The notes under the pieces: model-generated
Told to the model about the DNA's origin: nothing
What the model saw: only the letters and a program-made list of their open reading frames with translations
Databases searched by the model: none
Part shown: one piece after another, positions 1 to 7,332 of the stretch
Position numbering within the stretch: the first letter of the stretch is position 1
Layout: the number at the start of each line of letters is the position of its first letter
Program-made: the position numbers and the translations under genes
DNA from: PALSA-612 sp035652235
GTDB taxonomy: Bacteria; Actinomycetota; Thermoleophilia; Gaiellales; Gaiellaceae
Length of the DNA: 64,000 nucleotides
Assembly (NCBI GenBank): GCA_035652235.1
Contig: DASREE010000014.1
Location: 62,001-126,000, forward strand
Direction of reading: 5' to 3'

Positions 1-65
1 CCGCGCACGCGTCCCGTTCGCATCCGGCACGCGCGCACGCTGCAGCGCGGGTAGGCCATGTCCGC

Positions 66-269
66 GTGTCGCAGCGTGCAGGCAAGGAGGATCCGGGCGC
101 GTCCGGGCGAGAGGGCGAGAGCGGATCGGCTGCGGAGTCCGACAACGACGCGGACGCGCAGGCCGCCGCCTGTCAGAAGGCGGGGATCGACCCGAACGCC
201 ACTAACGTCCAGTACGACGACCAGACCGGCGTCTGCTCGCTGGACAACGGCGGTAGCACGGGCCCGTAA
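66..269 (+). CDS. Small protein of unknown function, possibly left-truncated
   Basis: I do not recognise this product. The GTG at 66 gives 67 residues, but the same frame is open back to the window edge, so the gene may start outside it. Residues from about 24 on are acidic and Asn/Gln-rich with two cysteines (ACQKAG and GVCSLD), unlike the Arg/Ala-rich text of the other frames, which suggests real coding. It ends 12 nt before a strong hairpin (282-314), fitting the end of a transcription unit. Start and function are uncertain. Confidence 0.35.
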   Translation: MSQRAGKEDPGASGREGESGSAAESDNDADAQAAACQKAGIDPNATNVQYDDQTGVCSLDNGGSTGP

Positions 270-281
270 CCCGGCGGCCTG

Positions 282-314
282 ACGGTGACGGGCGCCTCGG
301 GCGCCCGTCACCGT
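282..314 (+). terminator. Perfect 15-bp hairpin, terminator-like
   Basis: Left arm 282-296 and right arm 300-314 are exact reverse complements around a TCG loop. No T-run follows, as is common in very GC-rich genomes. The hairpin separates the small gene ending at 269 from the lipoprotein at 353. Eleven bases of the right arm (300-310) recur at 318-328, and 278-285 can pair with 323-330, so alternative folds are possible. Confidence 0.6.
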
Positions 315-352
315 TCAGGCGCCCGTCAGGTTCGGCGGCGGAGACTGAGTGC

Positions 353-994
353 GTGACTCGTCGCGCACCGATCGTGATCGCCGCGCTGGCCATCGCCGCA
401 GCCGGCTGCGGCAGCTCCAGGCAGGCGTCCCCGAACACGTCGACGCACGCGCCGCTTGCACCGACGGGGACGGCGGCGCCGCTCGGCACGAGCACGGCGC
501 CGGCGATCGGCCCCGGCGCTCTGCAGGCGGAGGCGAACGCGACCGCCGCGGGCGACATCCCCGACAACCAGGTGTTCCTCACCTTCCGCAACGCCGCCGC
601 CGGCTACTCGATCGAGTACCCGGAGGGGTGGGCGCAGCAGGGCTCCGGCGACCGGGTCACCTTCCGCGACAGGAACAACATCGTCCGGATCGTGGTCGCT
701 CGTGGCCCGGCGCCGACCGCGACGGGCGTGCGCGCCGACGTCGGTGCGCTCGCGGGAGCGACCGTCAGGCGCGCGCCGCAACGGCTGACCCTCGCCGGCA
801 GGCCCGCCTTCGAGGTCAGCTACAGCAGCGAGAGCGCCCCGAACGCCGTCACCGGCAAGCGCGTCAAGCTGCTCGTCGACCGCTACTACCTGTGGAGCGG
901 CGGCCGGCGCGCCGTGGTCGATCTCGGCACGCCGGTCGGCGTCGACAACGTCGACGCCTATCGGCTGATGATCGACAGCTTCCGGTGGAGGTGA
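353..994 (+). CDS. Secreted lipoprotein, PsbP-like fold suspected
   Basis: A 213-residue lipoprotein. The N-terminus has a short basic start, a hydrophobic stretch and a lipobox ending AAAGC, so Cys19 would be lipidated after export. A Pro/Thr/Ala-rich linker to about residue 55 leads to a globular domain with a 'YSIEYPEGW' motif, typical of PsbP-like lipoproteins (family assignment from memory of the motif). The GTG start at 353 places the signal peptide correctly. Its stop overlaps the next gene's GTG by 4 nt (GTGA, 991-994), so it is coupled to the ABC transporter and may be its extracytoplasmic partner. Its ligand cannot be read from sequence. Confidence 0.8.
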   Translation: MTRRAPIVIAALAIAAAGCGSSRQASPNTSTHAPLAPTGTAAPLGTSTAPAIGPGALQAEANATAAGDIPDNQVFLTFRNAAAGYSIEYPEGWAQQGSGDRVTFRDRNNIVRIVVARGPAPTATGVRADVGALAGATVRRAPQRLTLAGRPAFEVSYSSESAPNAVTGKRVKLLVDRYYLWSGGRRAVVDLGTPVGVDNVDAYRLMIDSFRWR

Positions 995-1701
995 GAAGCC
1001 TCTACCGCGAGCCGGAGCGGCGGGAGGAGGTCTCCTTCGGGGCGCTCGAGTTCCACGACGTGTTCAAGATCTTCCGCTCCGGACCGGCGGAGACCGTCGC
1101 GCTGCGCGGGCTCGACCTGCGCGTCGAACCGCACGAGCTGGTCGCGCTGTTCGGTCCCTCCGGCTCGGGGAAGAGCACCGCCTTGCACCTTGCCGCCGGC
1201 CTGGACGAGCCCTCGGCCGGGGAGGTGCGCGTCGGCGGGCGGTCGCTCGCCCGGCTCACCGAGACGGAGCTTGCCGACGTCCGCGCCCGGGAGGTTGCCG
1301 TCGTCTTCCAGAGCGGGAATCTGTGGGCGGAGCTGAGCGCGCGTGAGAACGTCGCGCTCGCGCTCCGCCTTGCAGGCCGCCGCCGGAACCTGCGTGCGGC
1401 AGTCGACCGGGCGCTCGACACGTTCGACTTGCAGCGACGGGAAGGGCAGCGTGCCGGCTCGCTCTCTGGCGGCGAGCAGCAGCGTGTGGCGATCGCGGCG
1501 GCGGCGGCGCGGGAGGCGCCGCTCGTCCTCGCCGACGAGCCGACGGCGGAGCTCGATGTGCGCAGCGAGCAGGCGGTGCTCGGCGCGCTGCGCCGGCTGC
1601 GCGAGGAGCTCGCGAGCACCGTGGTCGTCGTCACGCACTCGCCGCGTGTCGCGGACGCGGTCGACCGGGTGATCGAGCTGCGGGACGGGCGGGTGGCATG
1701 A
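991..1701 (+). CDS. ABC transporter ATP-binding protein (MacB/LolD type), first of two
   Basis: A 236-residue nucleotide-binding subunit that powers the FtsX-like permease downstream. Walker A GPSGSGKST lies at residues 55-63, the signature is LSGGEQQ, Walker B is VLADEPT, and the H-loop is in VVTHS. Size and motifs fit the MacB/LolD family that drives lipoprotein or peptide extrusion by mechanotransmission rather than classic import. GTG at 991 is chosen because it overlaps the lipoprotein stop (GTGA) and follows a GGTGGAG sequence; GTG 985 is an alternative. The next ATPase overlaps by 4 nt (ATGA). The run IAAAAAREAP after the signature is Ala-rich but otherwise normal. Confidence 0.9.
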   Translation: MRSLYREPERREEVSFGALEFHDVFKIFRSGPAETVALRGLDLRVEPHELVALFGPSGSGKSTALHLAAGLDEPSAGEVRVGGRSLARLTETELADVRAREVAVVFQSGNLWAELSARENVALALRLAGRRRNLRAAVDRALDTFDLQRREGQRAGSLSGGEQQRVAIAAAAAREAPLVLADEPTAELDVRSEQAVLGALRRLREELASTVVVVTHSPRVADAVDRVIELRDGRVA

Positions 1702-2408
1702 GGACGCGGCCGGCGTTGGGGGAGGCGATCGCGGCGTGTCGCGGCGTCACGGTCGTGTTCGGCGAGGGGGAGGGGGCGGTGCGAGCGCTCGACGGCATCG
1801 ACCTCGGGCTCCGCCGCGGCGAGCGCATGGCGCTGCTCGGTCGCTCCGGCTCGGGCAAGACGACGCTCCTGCACGTGCTCGGCGGCCTGGTCGAGCCGAG
1901 TGCGGGCAGCGTCGAGTGGCACGGCCGGCCGCTCGCGTCGATCGACCGTGCCGCCCGTGCCGCCGGCCGGGCCGCCGGCATCGCCTACGTCTTCCAGGGC
2001 GCGAACCTGCTCCCGCACTTCACCGCCTTCGAGAACGTCACCTTCGCCGCGCAGCTCCATCCCGGCGAAGCGGAGCCGGCGCTGGCGGCGGCCGCAATGC
2101 TGGAGCTGGTCGGACTCGCCGGCAAGCTCGACCATCTGCCGGCTGAGCTCTCGGGCGGCGAGCAGCAGCGGGTCGCCGTCGCACGCGCGCTCGCCCAGCA
2201 GCCGGAGCTCCTGCTCTGCGACGAGCCGACCGGCCATCTCGACTCCGACACCGGCGAGCGCGTGCTCGACCTGATCGACGCCCTCCAGGCTGAGTTCGGC
2301 TTCACGCTCGTCGTCGCAACCCACGACGCCGACGTCGCCGCTCGCTACCGGCGCGAGATCGAGCTGGAAGACGGGATCGTCGTGCGCGAAGAGGAGAGCG
2401 GCGAATGA
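1698..2408 (+). CDS. ABC transporter ATP-binding protein (MacB/LolD type), second of two
   Basis: This is a second, clearly different 236-residue ATPase. Walker A GRSGSGKTT is at residues 48-56, the Q-loop is VFQGANLLPH, the signature is LSGGEQQRVAVARAL, Walker B is LLLCDEPTGHLD, and the H-loop is VVATHD. The TGHLD after Walker B matches the LolD/MacB family. It overlaps the first ATPase and the permease by 4 nt on each side. With only one permease gene present, the two ATPases probably form a heterodimer on one large permease, though each could also serve another permease elsewhere. Confidence 0.92.
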   Translation: MRTRPALGEAIAACRGVTVVFGEGEGAVRALDGIDLGLRRGERMALLGRSGSGKTTLLHVLGGLVEPSAGSVEWHGRPLASIDRAARAAGRAAGIAYVFQGANLLPHFTAFENVTFAAQLHPGEAEPALAAAAMLELVGLAGKLDHLPAELSGGEQQRVAVARALAQQPELLLCDEPTGHLDSDTGERVLDLIDALQAEFGFTLVVATHDADVAARYRREIELEDGIVVREEESGE

Positions 2409-5110
2409 GAGCGAGGATCGTCGCCCCGCTCGCTCTCGCCGCGCTCGTCCGCGCGCCCGGTCGGACGCTGCTGCGCGTGCTCACGCTCGCCGCCGCGGTC
2501 GGGCTGCTCGCCTCGATGGTCCTGTTCGTCGGCCACTCGCTGCGGACGATGACTGCCAGCGCGGCCCGCAGCGTCCCGATCGACTGGCAGGGTCCGGTCG
2601 CAAGCTACCGCGTCGCGACCGTCGCCGCCGCTCGCGTTGCCCGGCAGCCGGGCATCGCCGAGGCGGCCGCCACCGCCACCGCGCCGTTCGCCGGCATCGA
2701 GCACGTCTCCGGCACGGCCGGCATCATCCGTGCCGGCTCGGGGGCGATCCTGGCCGTGCCGCCGGGCTACCGCTCGCACATCGCGAGCTTCCGCTACCTG
2801 CGCGGCTCGCTCCGTCGCGGCCAGGTGGTGCTCGACCAGCAGCTCGCGGCGACCCTGCGGGCGCAACCGGGCGACACGATCGCGTTGACGCCGCGGCCGG
2901 GCGCACGGCCGGTGCGGCTGCGGGTGAGCGGCATCGCCCTCGTCACCGCCTCCGACCAGCTCTTCCAGCCGCTCAACCCGCTGCTCGGTCCCGCCCCTGC
3001 GCAGCCGCCGGCGAACGTCGCGATCGTGCCGCTCGCCACCTTCGCAGCGAGGATCGCGCCGGCGCTCGCGACGATCAGCTCGGCAGCCGGCGCCTCCGCC
3101 GTCCCCGGCGCTCAGAGCGGCACGCAGTGGCAGGTGCAGGTGCAGGTCGACGGGACGGCTCTCGGCGGCAGTCCCGCCCACGCTCTTCGCCAGGCGACTC
3201 GGCTCCGCAACCGGGTGGAGCGCTCGCTGCCCGGCCAGGTCGTGTTCGTCGACAACCTCGCCGATACCCTGAGCGGCGCCGCCGGCGACGCGCTGTACGC
3301 GGAGACCTTGTACATCATGCTGGCGGTGCCGGGGGCGCTTGTTGCGCTCGGACTCGCCTACCTCGCCGCACTCGGCACCGCCGAGCGCGACCGGCGCAAC
3401 CTGGCGCTGCTGCGGGCGCGCGGCGCCCGCCGGCTGGACCTCGTCGCGCTCGCGCTGCTCGAGAGCCTCCCGCTCGGCCTCGCCGCGGGCTCCCTGGGCA
3501 CGCTCGCGGCGCTCGCCGCGCTGCGGCTCGCCGGCACGGCCGGCGGCGTCGGCGGCGGCCGACTCGTCGCCGCGTTCGGGGTCTGCGCCGCACTCGCGAC
3601 GGTCGGTGCGGCGGCGGCACGCATCGGCGCCGGACTCGTCAGCTTCCGCGGCAGCGTGGGAGAGGCGCGGCGCAGCGTCCGCCGGGCCACACGCCCGCTG
3701 TGGGAGCGGCTGTACCTCGACCTTGCCGCGCTGGCCGTGTCCGGGCTCGTCTTCTGGCTGACGGCGCGCACCGGCTTCTCGGCCGTCGTCAACCCCGACT
3801 CGAACCCCACGTTGTCGCTGTCGGTGTACATGTTCTCCGCCCCGGCGCTGCTGTGGCTCGGTGCCGCGCTGCTCATCGTCCGGCTCCGCGGCCGCCTGCT
3901 CGCGTGGATCGCGGCGCGCGTCGCCGGGCGTCGAGCGACGACGCCCGTCGGCTTCCTGCTCGCGAGCGCGAGCCGGCGCGGAGCCGCGATCAACCGAGGA
4001 TTGCTCGTACTCGGGTTGCTGCTCGCCTTCGGTGTCAACCTCGGCATCTTCGCCGCCACCTACGACCAGCAGGCGCGCGTCGACGCGCAGCTGACGCTCG
4101 GCGCCGACGTGGTCGCAACCGCGCCTGCGGGCGCCGTCGCACGCGACCGGCTCGTGCAGCGGCTCGCGCAGCTGCCGGGCGTCGCCGGCGTCTCCGCCGT
4201 CGACCACTCCTACGCCTACGTCGGCCCCGACCTGCAGGACACGTTCGGCGTCGACCCGGCGACGCTCTCGCGGGGAACGACGCTGCGCGACTCCTACTTC
4301 CTCGGCGGCTCCGCCGCGCAGCTGCTCGCGCGGCTGCGCATGCGATCGGACGGGATCCTCGTCTCCAAGGAGACGATCGGCGACTACTCGCTGCGGCTCG
4401 GCGACCTGCTGCGCCTGCGCGTGCTCGACCGCCGGAGCGGCCGCTTCCGCGTCGCGTCCTTCCACGTCGTCGGCGTCGTCCAAGAGTTCCCCTCGGCGCC
4501 CAAGGACTCGTTCATGGTTGCCAACCTCGGCTACCTCCGGCGCGTGACCCACGATCCCGGCCCGAACGTCGTCTTCGTCCGCGCGAGCGGCGACCCGGTC
4601 GCGCTTGCCCGCAGCGTCGCCGTCGCCACGCGGACGAGCGGCGTCAGGGTGGAGAACATCCGCCAGCAGACGGCGCAAACGGTGAGCTCGATCACCACCG
4701 TCGACCTGCGCGGCATCAGCAGGATCGAGGAGGCGTTCGTGCTCGTGCTCGCGCCCGCAGCGATGGCCCTGTTCGTCGCCGTCGGGCTTGCAGAGCGGCG
4801 GCACGAGCTGGCGACGATGGCCGCGCTCGGCGCCTCGCTCCGCCGCGCGAGTGCCTTCCTGTGGAGCGAGGCCGCCCTCGTGCTCGCCGCTGCGCTCGCG
4901 CTGGCCGCGCTGCTCGGCTGGCTGCTCGCCGAGATGCTGGTGGCGATGCTGCAGCACGTGTTCGACCCGCCGCCCGATCGCCTCGCCGTCCCGTGGACGT
5001 TCCTCGCCGGGCTGGGCGCGGCCGCCGCCGCCGGCGCGCTCGTCGCGGCAGCGCTCGCCGCCCTGCGTATCCGGCGGCTGCCGATCGGTGCGATCCTGCG
5101 CGAGGAGTGA
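2405..5110 (+). CDS. FtsX-like ABC transporter permease, large two-domain form
   Basis: A 901-residue membrane protein with one N-terminal helix (about residues 20-45), a large extracytoplasmic domain, and then a cluster of helices from about residue 298. A second soluble domain (about 550-770) is followed by three C-terminal helices. This duplicated FtsX layout is that of permeases in the MacB/LolCE superfamily that move substrates at the outer membrane face rather than across it. The ATG start overlaps the second ATPase stop (ATGA). The substrate is not evident. The adjoining two-component system is probably its regulator, as in many efflux or envelope-stress ABC modules. Confidence 0.9.
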   Translation: MRARIVAPLALAALVRAPGRTLLRVLTLAAAVGLLASMVLFVGHSLRTMTASAARSVPIDWQGPVASYRVATVAAARVARQPGIAEAAATATAPFAGIEHVSGTAGIIRAGSGAILAVPPGYRSHIASFRYLRGSLRRGQVVLDQQLAATLRAQPGDTIALTPRPGARPVRLRVSGIALVTASDQLFQPLNPLLGPAPAQPPANVAIVPLATFAARIAPALATISSAAGASAVPGAQSGTQWQVQVQVDGTALGGSPAHALRQATRLRNRVERSLPGQVVFVDNLADTLSGAAGDALYAETLYIMLAVPGALVALGLAYLAALGTAERDRRNLALLRARGARRLDLVALALLESLPLGLAAGSLGTLAALAALRLAGTAGGVGGGRLVAAFGVCAALATVGAAAARIGAGLVSFRGSVGEARRSVRRATRPLWERLYLDLAALAVSGLVFWLTARTGFSAVVNPDSNPTLSLSVYMFSAPALLWLGAALLIVRLRGRLLAWIAARVAGRRATTPVGFLLASASRRGAAINRGLLVLGLLLAFGVNLGIFAATYDQQARVDAQLTLGADVVATAPAGAVARDRLVQRLAQLPGVAGVSAVDHSYAYVGPDLQDTFGVDPATLSRGTTLRDSYFLGGSAAQLLARLRMRSDGILVSKETIGDYSLRLGDLLRLRVLDRRSGRFRVASFHVVGVVQEFPSAPKDSFMVANLGYLRRVTHDPGPNVVFVRASGDPVALARSVAVATRTSGVRVENIRQQTAQTVSSITTVDLRGISRIEEAFVLVLAPAAMALFVAVGLAERRHELATMAALGASLRRASAFLWSEAALVLAAALALAALLGWLLAEMLVAMLQHVFDPPPDRLAVPWTFLAGLGAAAAAGALVAAALAALRIRRLPIGAILREE

Positions 5111-5120
5111 CAATGTCGCG

Positions 5121-5792
5121 GTGACGTGCGGCCAGGCGATCGTGATCGTCGAGGACGACGACGAGCTGCGGGGCGTGCTGGTGCGTGGGCTGCGCGAGGA
5201 GGGCTTCGCCGCCGAGGCCGTCAGCACCGGCCGCGAGCTGCTCGAGCGGGTGGAACGATCGGCACCCGACGCGCTCGTGATCGACATCGGCCTTCCCGAC
5301 AGCGACGGTCGCGACCTGTGTCAGGCGCTGCGCGCGCGCGGCGTCGGCGCGCCCATCCTCTTCCTGACCGCCCGCGACGCCCTCGTCGACCGTCTCGCCG
5401 GCTTCGACGCCGGCGGGGACGACTACCTCGCCAAGCCGTTCGCCTTCGTCGAGCTCGTTGCCCGGTTGCAGGCGCTGCTTCGCCGCAGCGGCGGCGACGG
5501 CGCGCTCGAGGCCGCGGGCGTCCGGCTCGACCCGGTCACGCACACGGTCGGAGACGGCGCCGGCACGGTCGCCCTGACGCCGACCGAGTTCCGCCTGCTC
5601 GCCCGGCTGCTCGCCCGTCCGGGCGAGGCAGTACGCCGCCGCGACCTCGTCCGCGCCGGCTGGCCGCACGGAGCGATCGTGCGCGACAACACGCTCGACG
5701 CCTACGTCGCCCGGCTGCGCCGCAAGCTGCGGATGCTCGCGCAGGCGCCTGCCATCGCCACGGTGCACGGGATCGGCTACCGGATCGAATGA
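5121..5792 (+). CDS. OmpR/PhoB-family response regulator
   Basis: A 223-residue regulator. The receiver has the acidic pocket EDDDE (residues 11-15), phospho-acceptor Asp55 in LVIDIGLPDSDG, a conserved Thr in LTARD and Lys in AKPF. A winged-helix DNA-binding domain follows, with LTPTEFRLLARL and a closing VHGIGYRIE. GTG at 5121 puts Asp55 at the usual distance and has a GAGGAG sequence about 13 nt upstream, inside the end of the permease gene. It overlaps the sensor kinase start by 4 nt (ATGA, 5789-5792), so the pair is co-translated. It probably controls the preceding ABC operon. Confidence 0.93.
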   Translation: MTCGQAIVIVEDDDELRGVLVRGLREEGFAAEAVSTGRELLERVERSAPDALVIDIGLPDSDGRDLCQALRARGVGAPILFLTARDALVDRLAGFDAGGDDYLAKPFAFVELVARLQALLRRSGGDGALEAAGVRLDPVTHTVGDGAGTVALTPTEFRLLARLLARPGEAVRRRDLVRAGWPHGAIVRDNTLDAYVARLRRKLRMLAQAPAIATVHGIGYRIE

Positions 5793-7115
5793 GCCGGCTC
5801 GGCATTCGCCGCCGCCTCCTGCTCAGCGTGCTCGTCCCGGTCGCGGGCGCGATCGCCGCGCTCGTGCTCGCCTTCAACCTCATCCTCGCTCGCACCTTGA
5901 CGCGCGACGCGAGCGACCTCGCTCGCGCCCGCGCGTCCGCGCAGCTCGCCCTGCTCACCGTCGAGCGAGGACGGCTGCTCGTCCGCGAGGCCCCCGACGA
6001 CGGAGCCGCCGACGCCGCGGTGTGGGTGTTCGCGCACGGCCGCGTCCTCGAGCAGCCCCGCGCGGGCCCCGCCGTGTCGGCCGCCGCTCGCGCGCGGTCC
6101 TGCTCGCTTCGCCGACGTCCCCGCCGCCGACATCCGCCTGTCTGCCGCTCCGGTGCTGATCGGGGGGCGCCGCCTCGGCACCGTCGTCGCCGGCGTCTCG
6201 CTCGCGCCCTACGAGCAGACCCGCCGGCTCGCGCTCATCGCCTCGCTCGCCTTCGGCGTCATCGTGCTCGCGCTCGTCGCGGCGGCCGCCCGCTGGCTGC
6301 TTGCCTCCTCGCTGCGACCCGTGCGGCGCATGACGCGGCAGGCGGCGGCCTGGAGCGAGCACGACCTCGACCAGCGCTTCGACCTCGGTTTCCCGCACGA
6401 CGAGCTCACGGAGCTGGCAGCGACGCTCGATGGGCTGCTCGACCGTCTCGCCGCCGGCCTGCGCCGCGAGCAGCGCTTCTCGGCCGAGCTCTCCCACGAG
6501 CTCCGCACCCCCCTCGCCCGCGTGCTCGCCGAGTCGGAGCTCGCCCTGCGCCGTGCCCGACCGGCGAGCGAGTACCGGCAGGCGCTCGAGCTCGTCAACC
6601 GAAACGCCGCCCAGCTGACACGGACCGTCGACGCGCTCCTCGCCGCCGCCCGCCATGCGGCGGGCTCCGAGCGTGGCAGCGCAGACGCCTACACCGCCTG
6701 CGCCCGCGCAGCCGACGGCTGCGGCGAGCTTGCCGCGCAGCGCCGGCTCGAGATCACTCCGCCGCCGCAGCCGATCCGGCTCGGTGTCGAGCCCGAGCTG
6801 GCCGAGCGGATCCTGCAGCCGCTGCTCGACAACGCCTGCCGCTACGGCGCCGCGACGGTCACGGTCGCGATCGACCGCGCCGACGGCGCCGTCCGCTACA
6901 CGATCGACGACGACGGCCCTGGCGTCGCCGCCGACGAGCGGGAGCGTATCTTCGAACCCGGCGTTCGCGGCCGCCAAGGCTCGGCGACCGGGTCGCCCGG
7001 GGCCGGCCTCGGCCTCGCGCTCGCGCGCCGCCTCGCCCGCAGCGTCGGCGGCGACATCGAGGCTCGCGCCGGCACGAGCGGCGGTCGCTTCGTCGTCACG
7101 CTCCCCCGCGGCTGA
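5789..7115 (+). pseudogene. Sensor histidine kinase broken by a frameshift
   Basis: All parts of a kinase are present but in two frames. The first part (5789 to about 6094) has an N-terminal helix and an extracytoplasmic region. The second (from about 6090 to 7115) has a second helix, a HAMP-like linker, HisKA with SHELRTPL, the N box LLDNACRYG, the G1 box DDGPGV and the G2 box GAGLGLALA. The 1327-nt span is one more than a multiple of three. The frame switch falls between 6086 and 6108, across a CGCGCGCG run (6089-6096); loss of one CG unit or gain of one base would explain it. Either the kinase is inactive or the read has an indel error. The catalytic core is otherwise intact. Confidence 0.85.
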
Positions 7116-7332
7116 GCTTGCGGGGCCGCCGGTCAGGCCGCGTTCAGGTCGAGGCGGCCACCCTTCGTGGGTGCCTCCGCCGCCGCACCCCGGACACGCG
7201 ATCCTGCTCGCGCGCTCGGCCGTCCCCGACCCCGGCCAGGACGGCCGCGTCGCCGGCAGCCGCGGCAGCGGGCACATCGCGCGCGACGATCCCGGCCGGT
7301 GAGACCGTGCAGGCGACGACTCGACTCGGCGG
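7116..7332. other. Intergenic region with a bulged hairpin
   Basis: No credible gene lies in these 217 nt. At 7151-7177 a bulged stem forms: GAGG 7151-7154 with CCTC 7174-7177, and CACCC 7159-7163 with GGGTG 7169-7173 around a TTCGT loop. It lies shortly after the kinase stop and could end that transcript. No clear promoter for the gene at 7333 was seen. Confidence 0.35.

Noticed and set aside
349..990. In-frame upstream extension of the first ABC ATPase
   Set aside because: This region encodes the lipoprotein in another frame, with a clear signal peptide and lipobox. The ATPase starts at 991.
2345..5287. A 980-codon open frame on the minus strand
   Set aside because: It is antisense to the FtsX permease, Arg/Gly/Asp-rich and without motifs. 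In DNA of this GC content long antisense frames arise from codon bias.
6089..6096. CG-dinucleotide run as a phase-variation switch
   Set aside because: Only four units, short for slippage-driven phase variation. I keep it as a frameshift or sequencing-error site, not as a proven switch.
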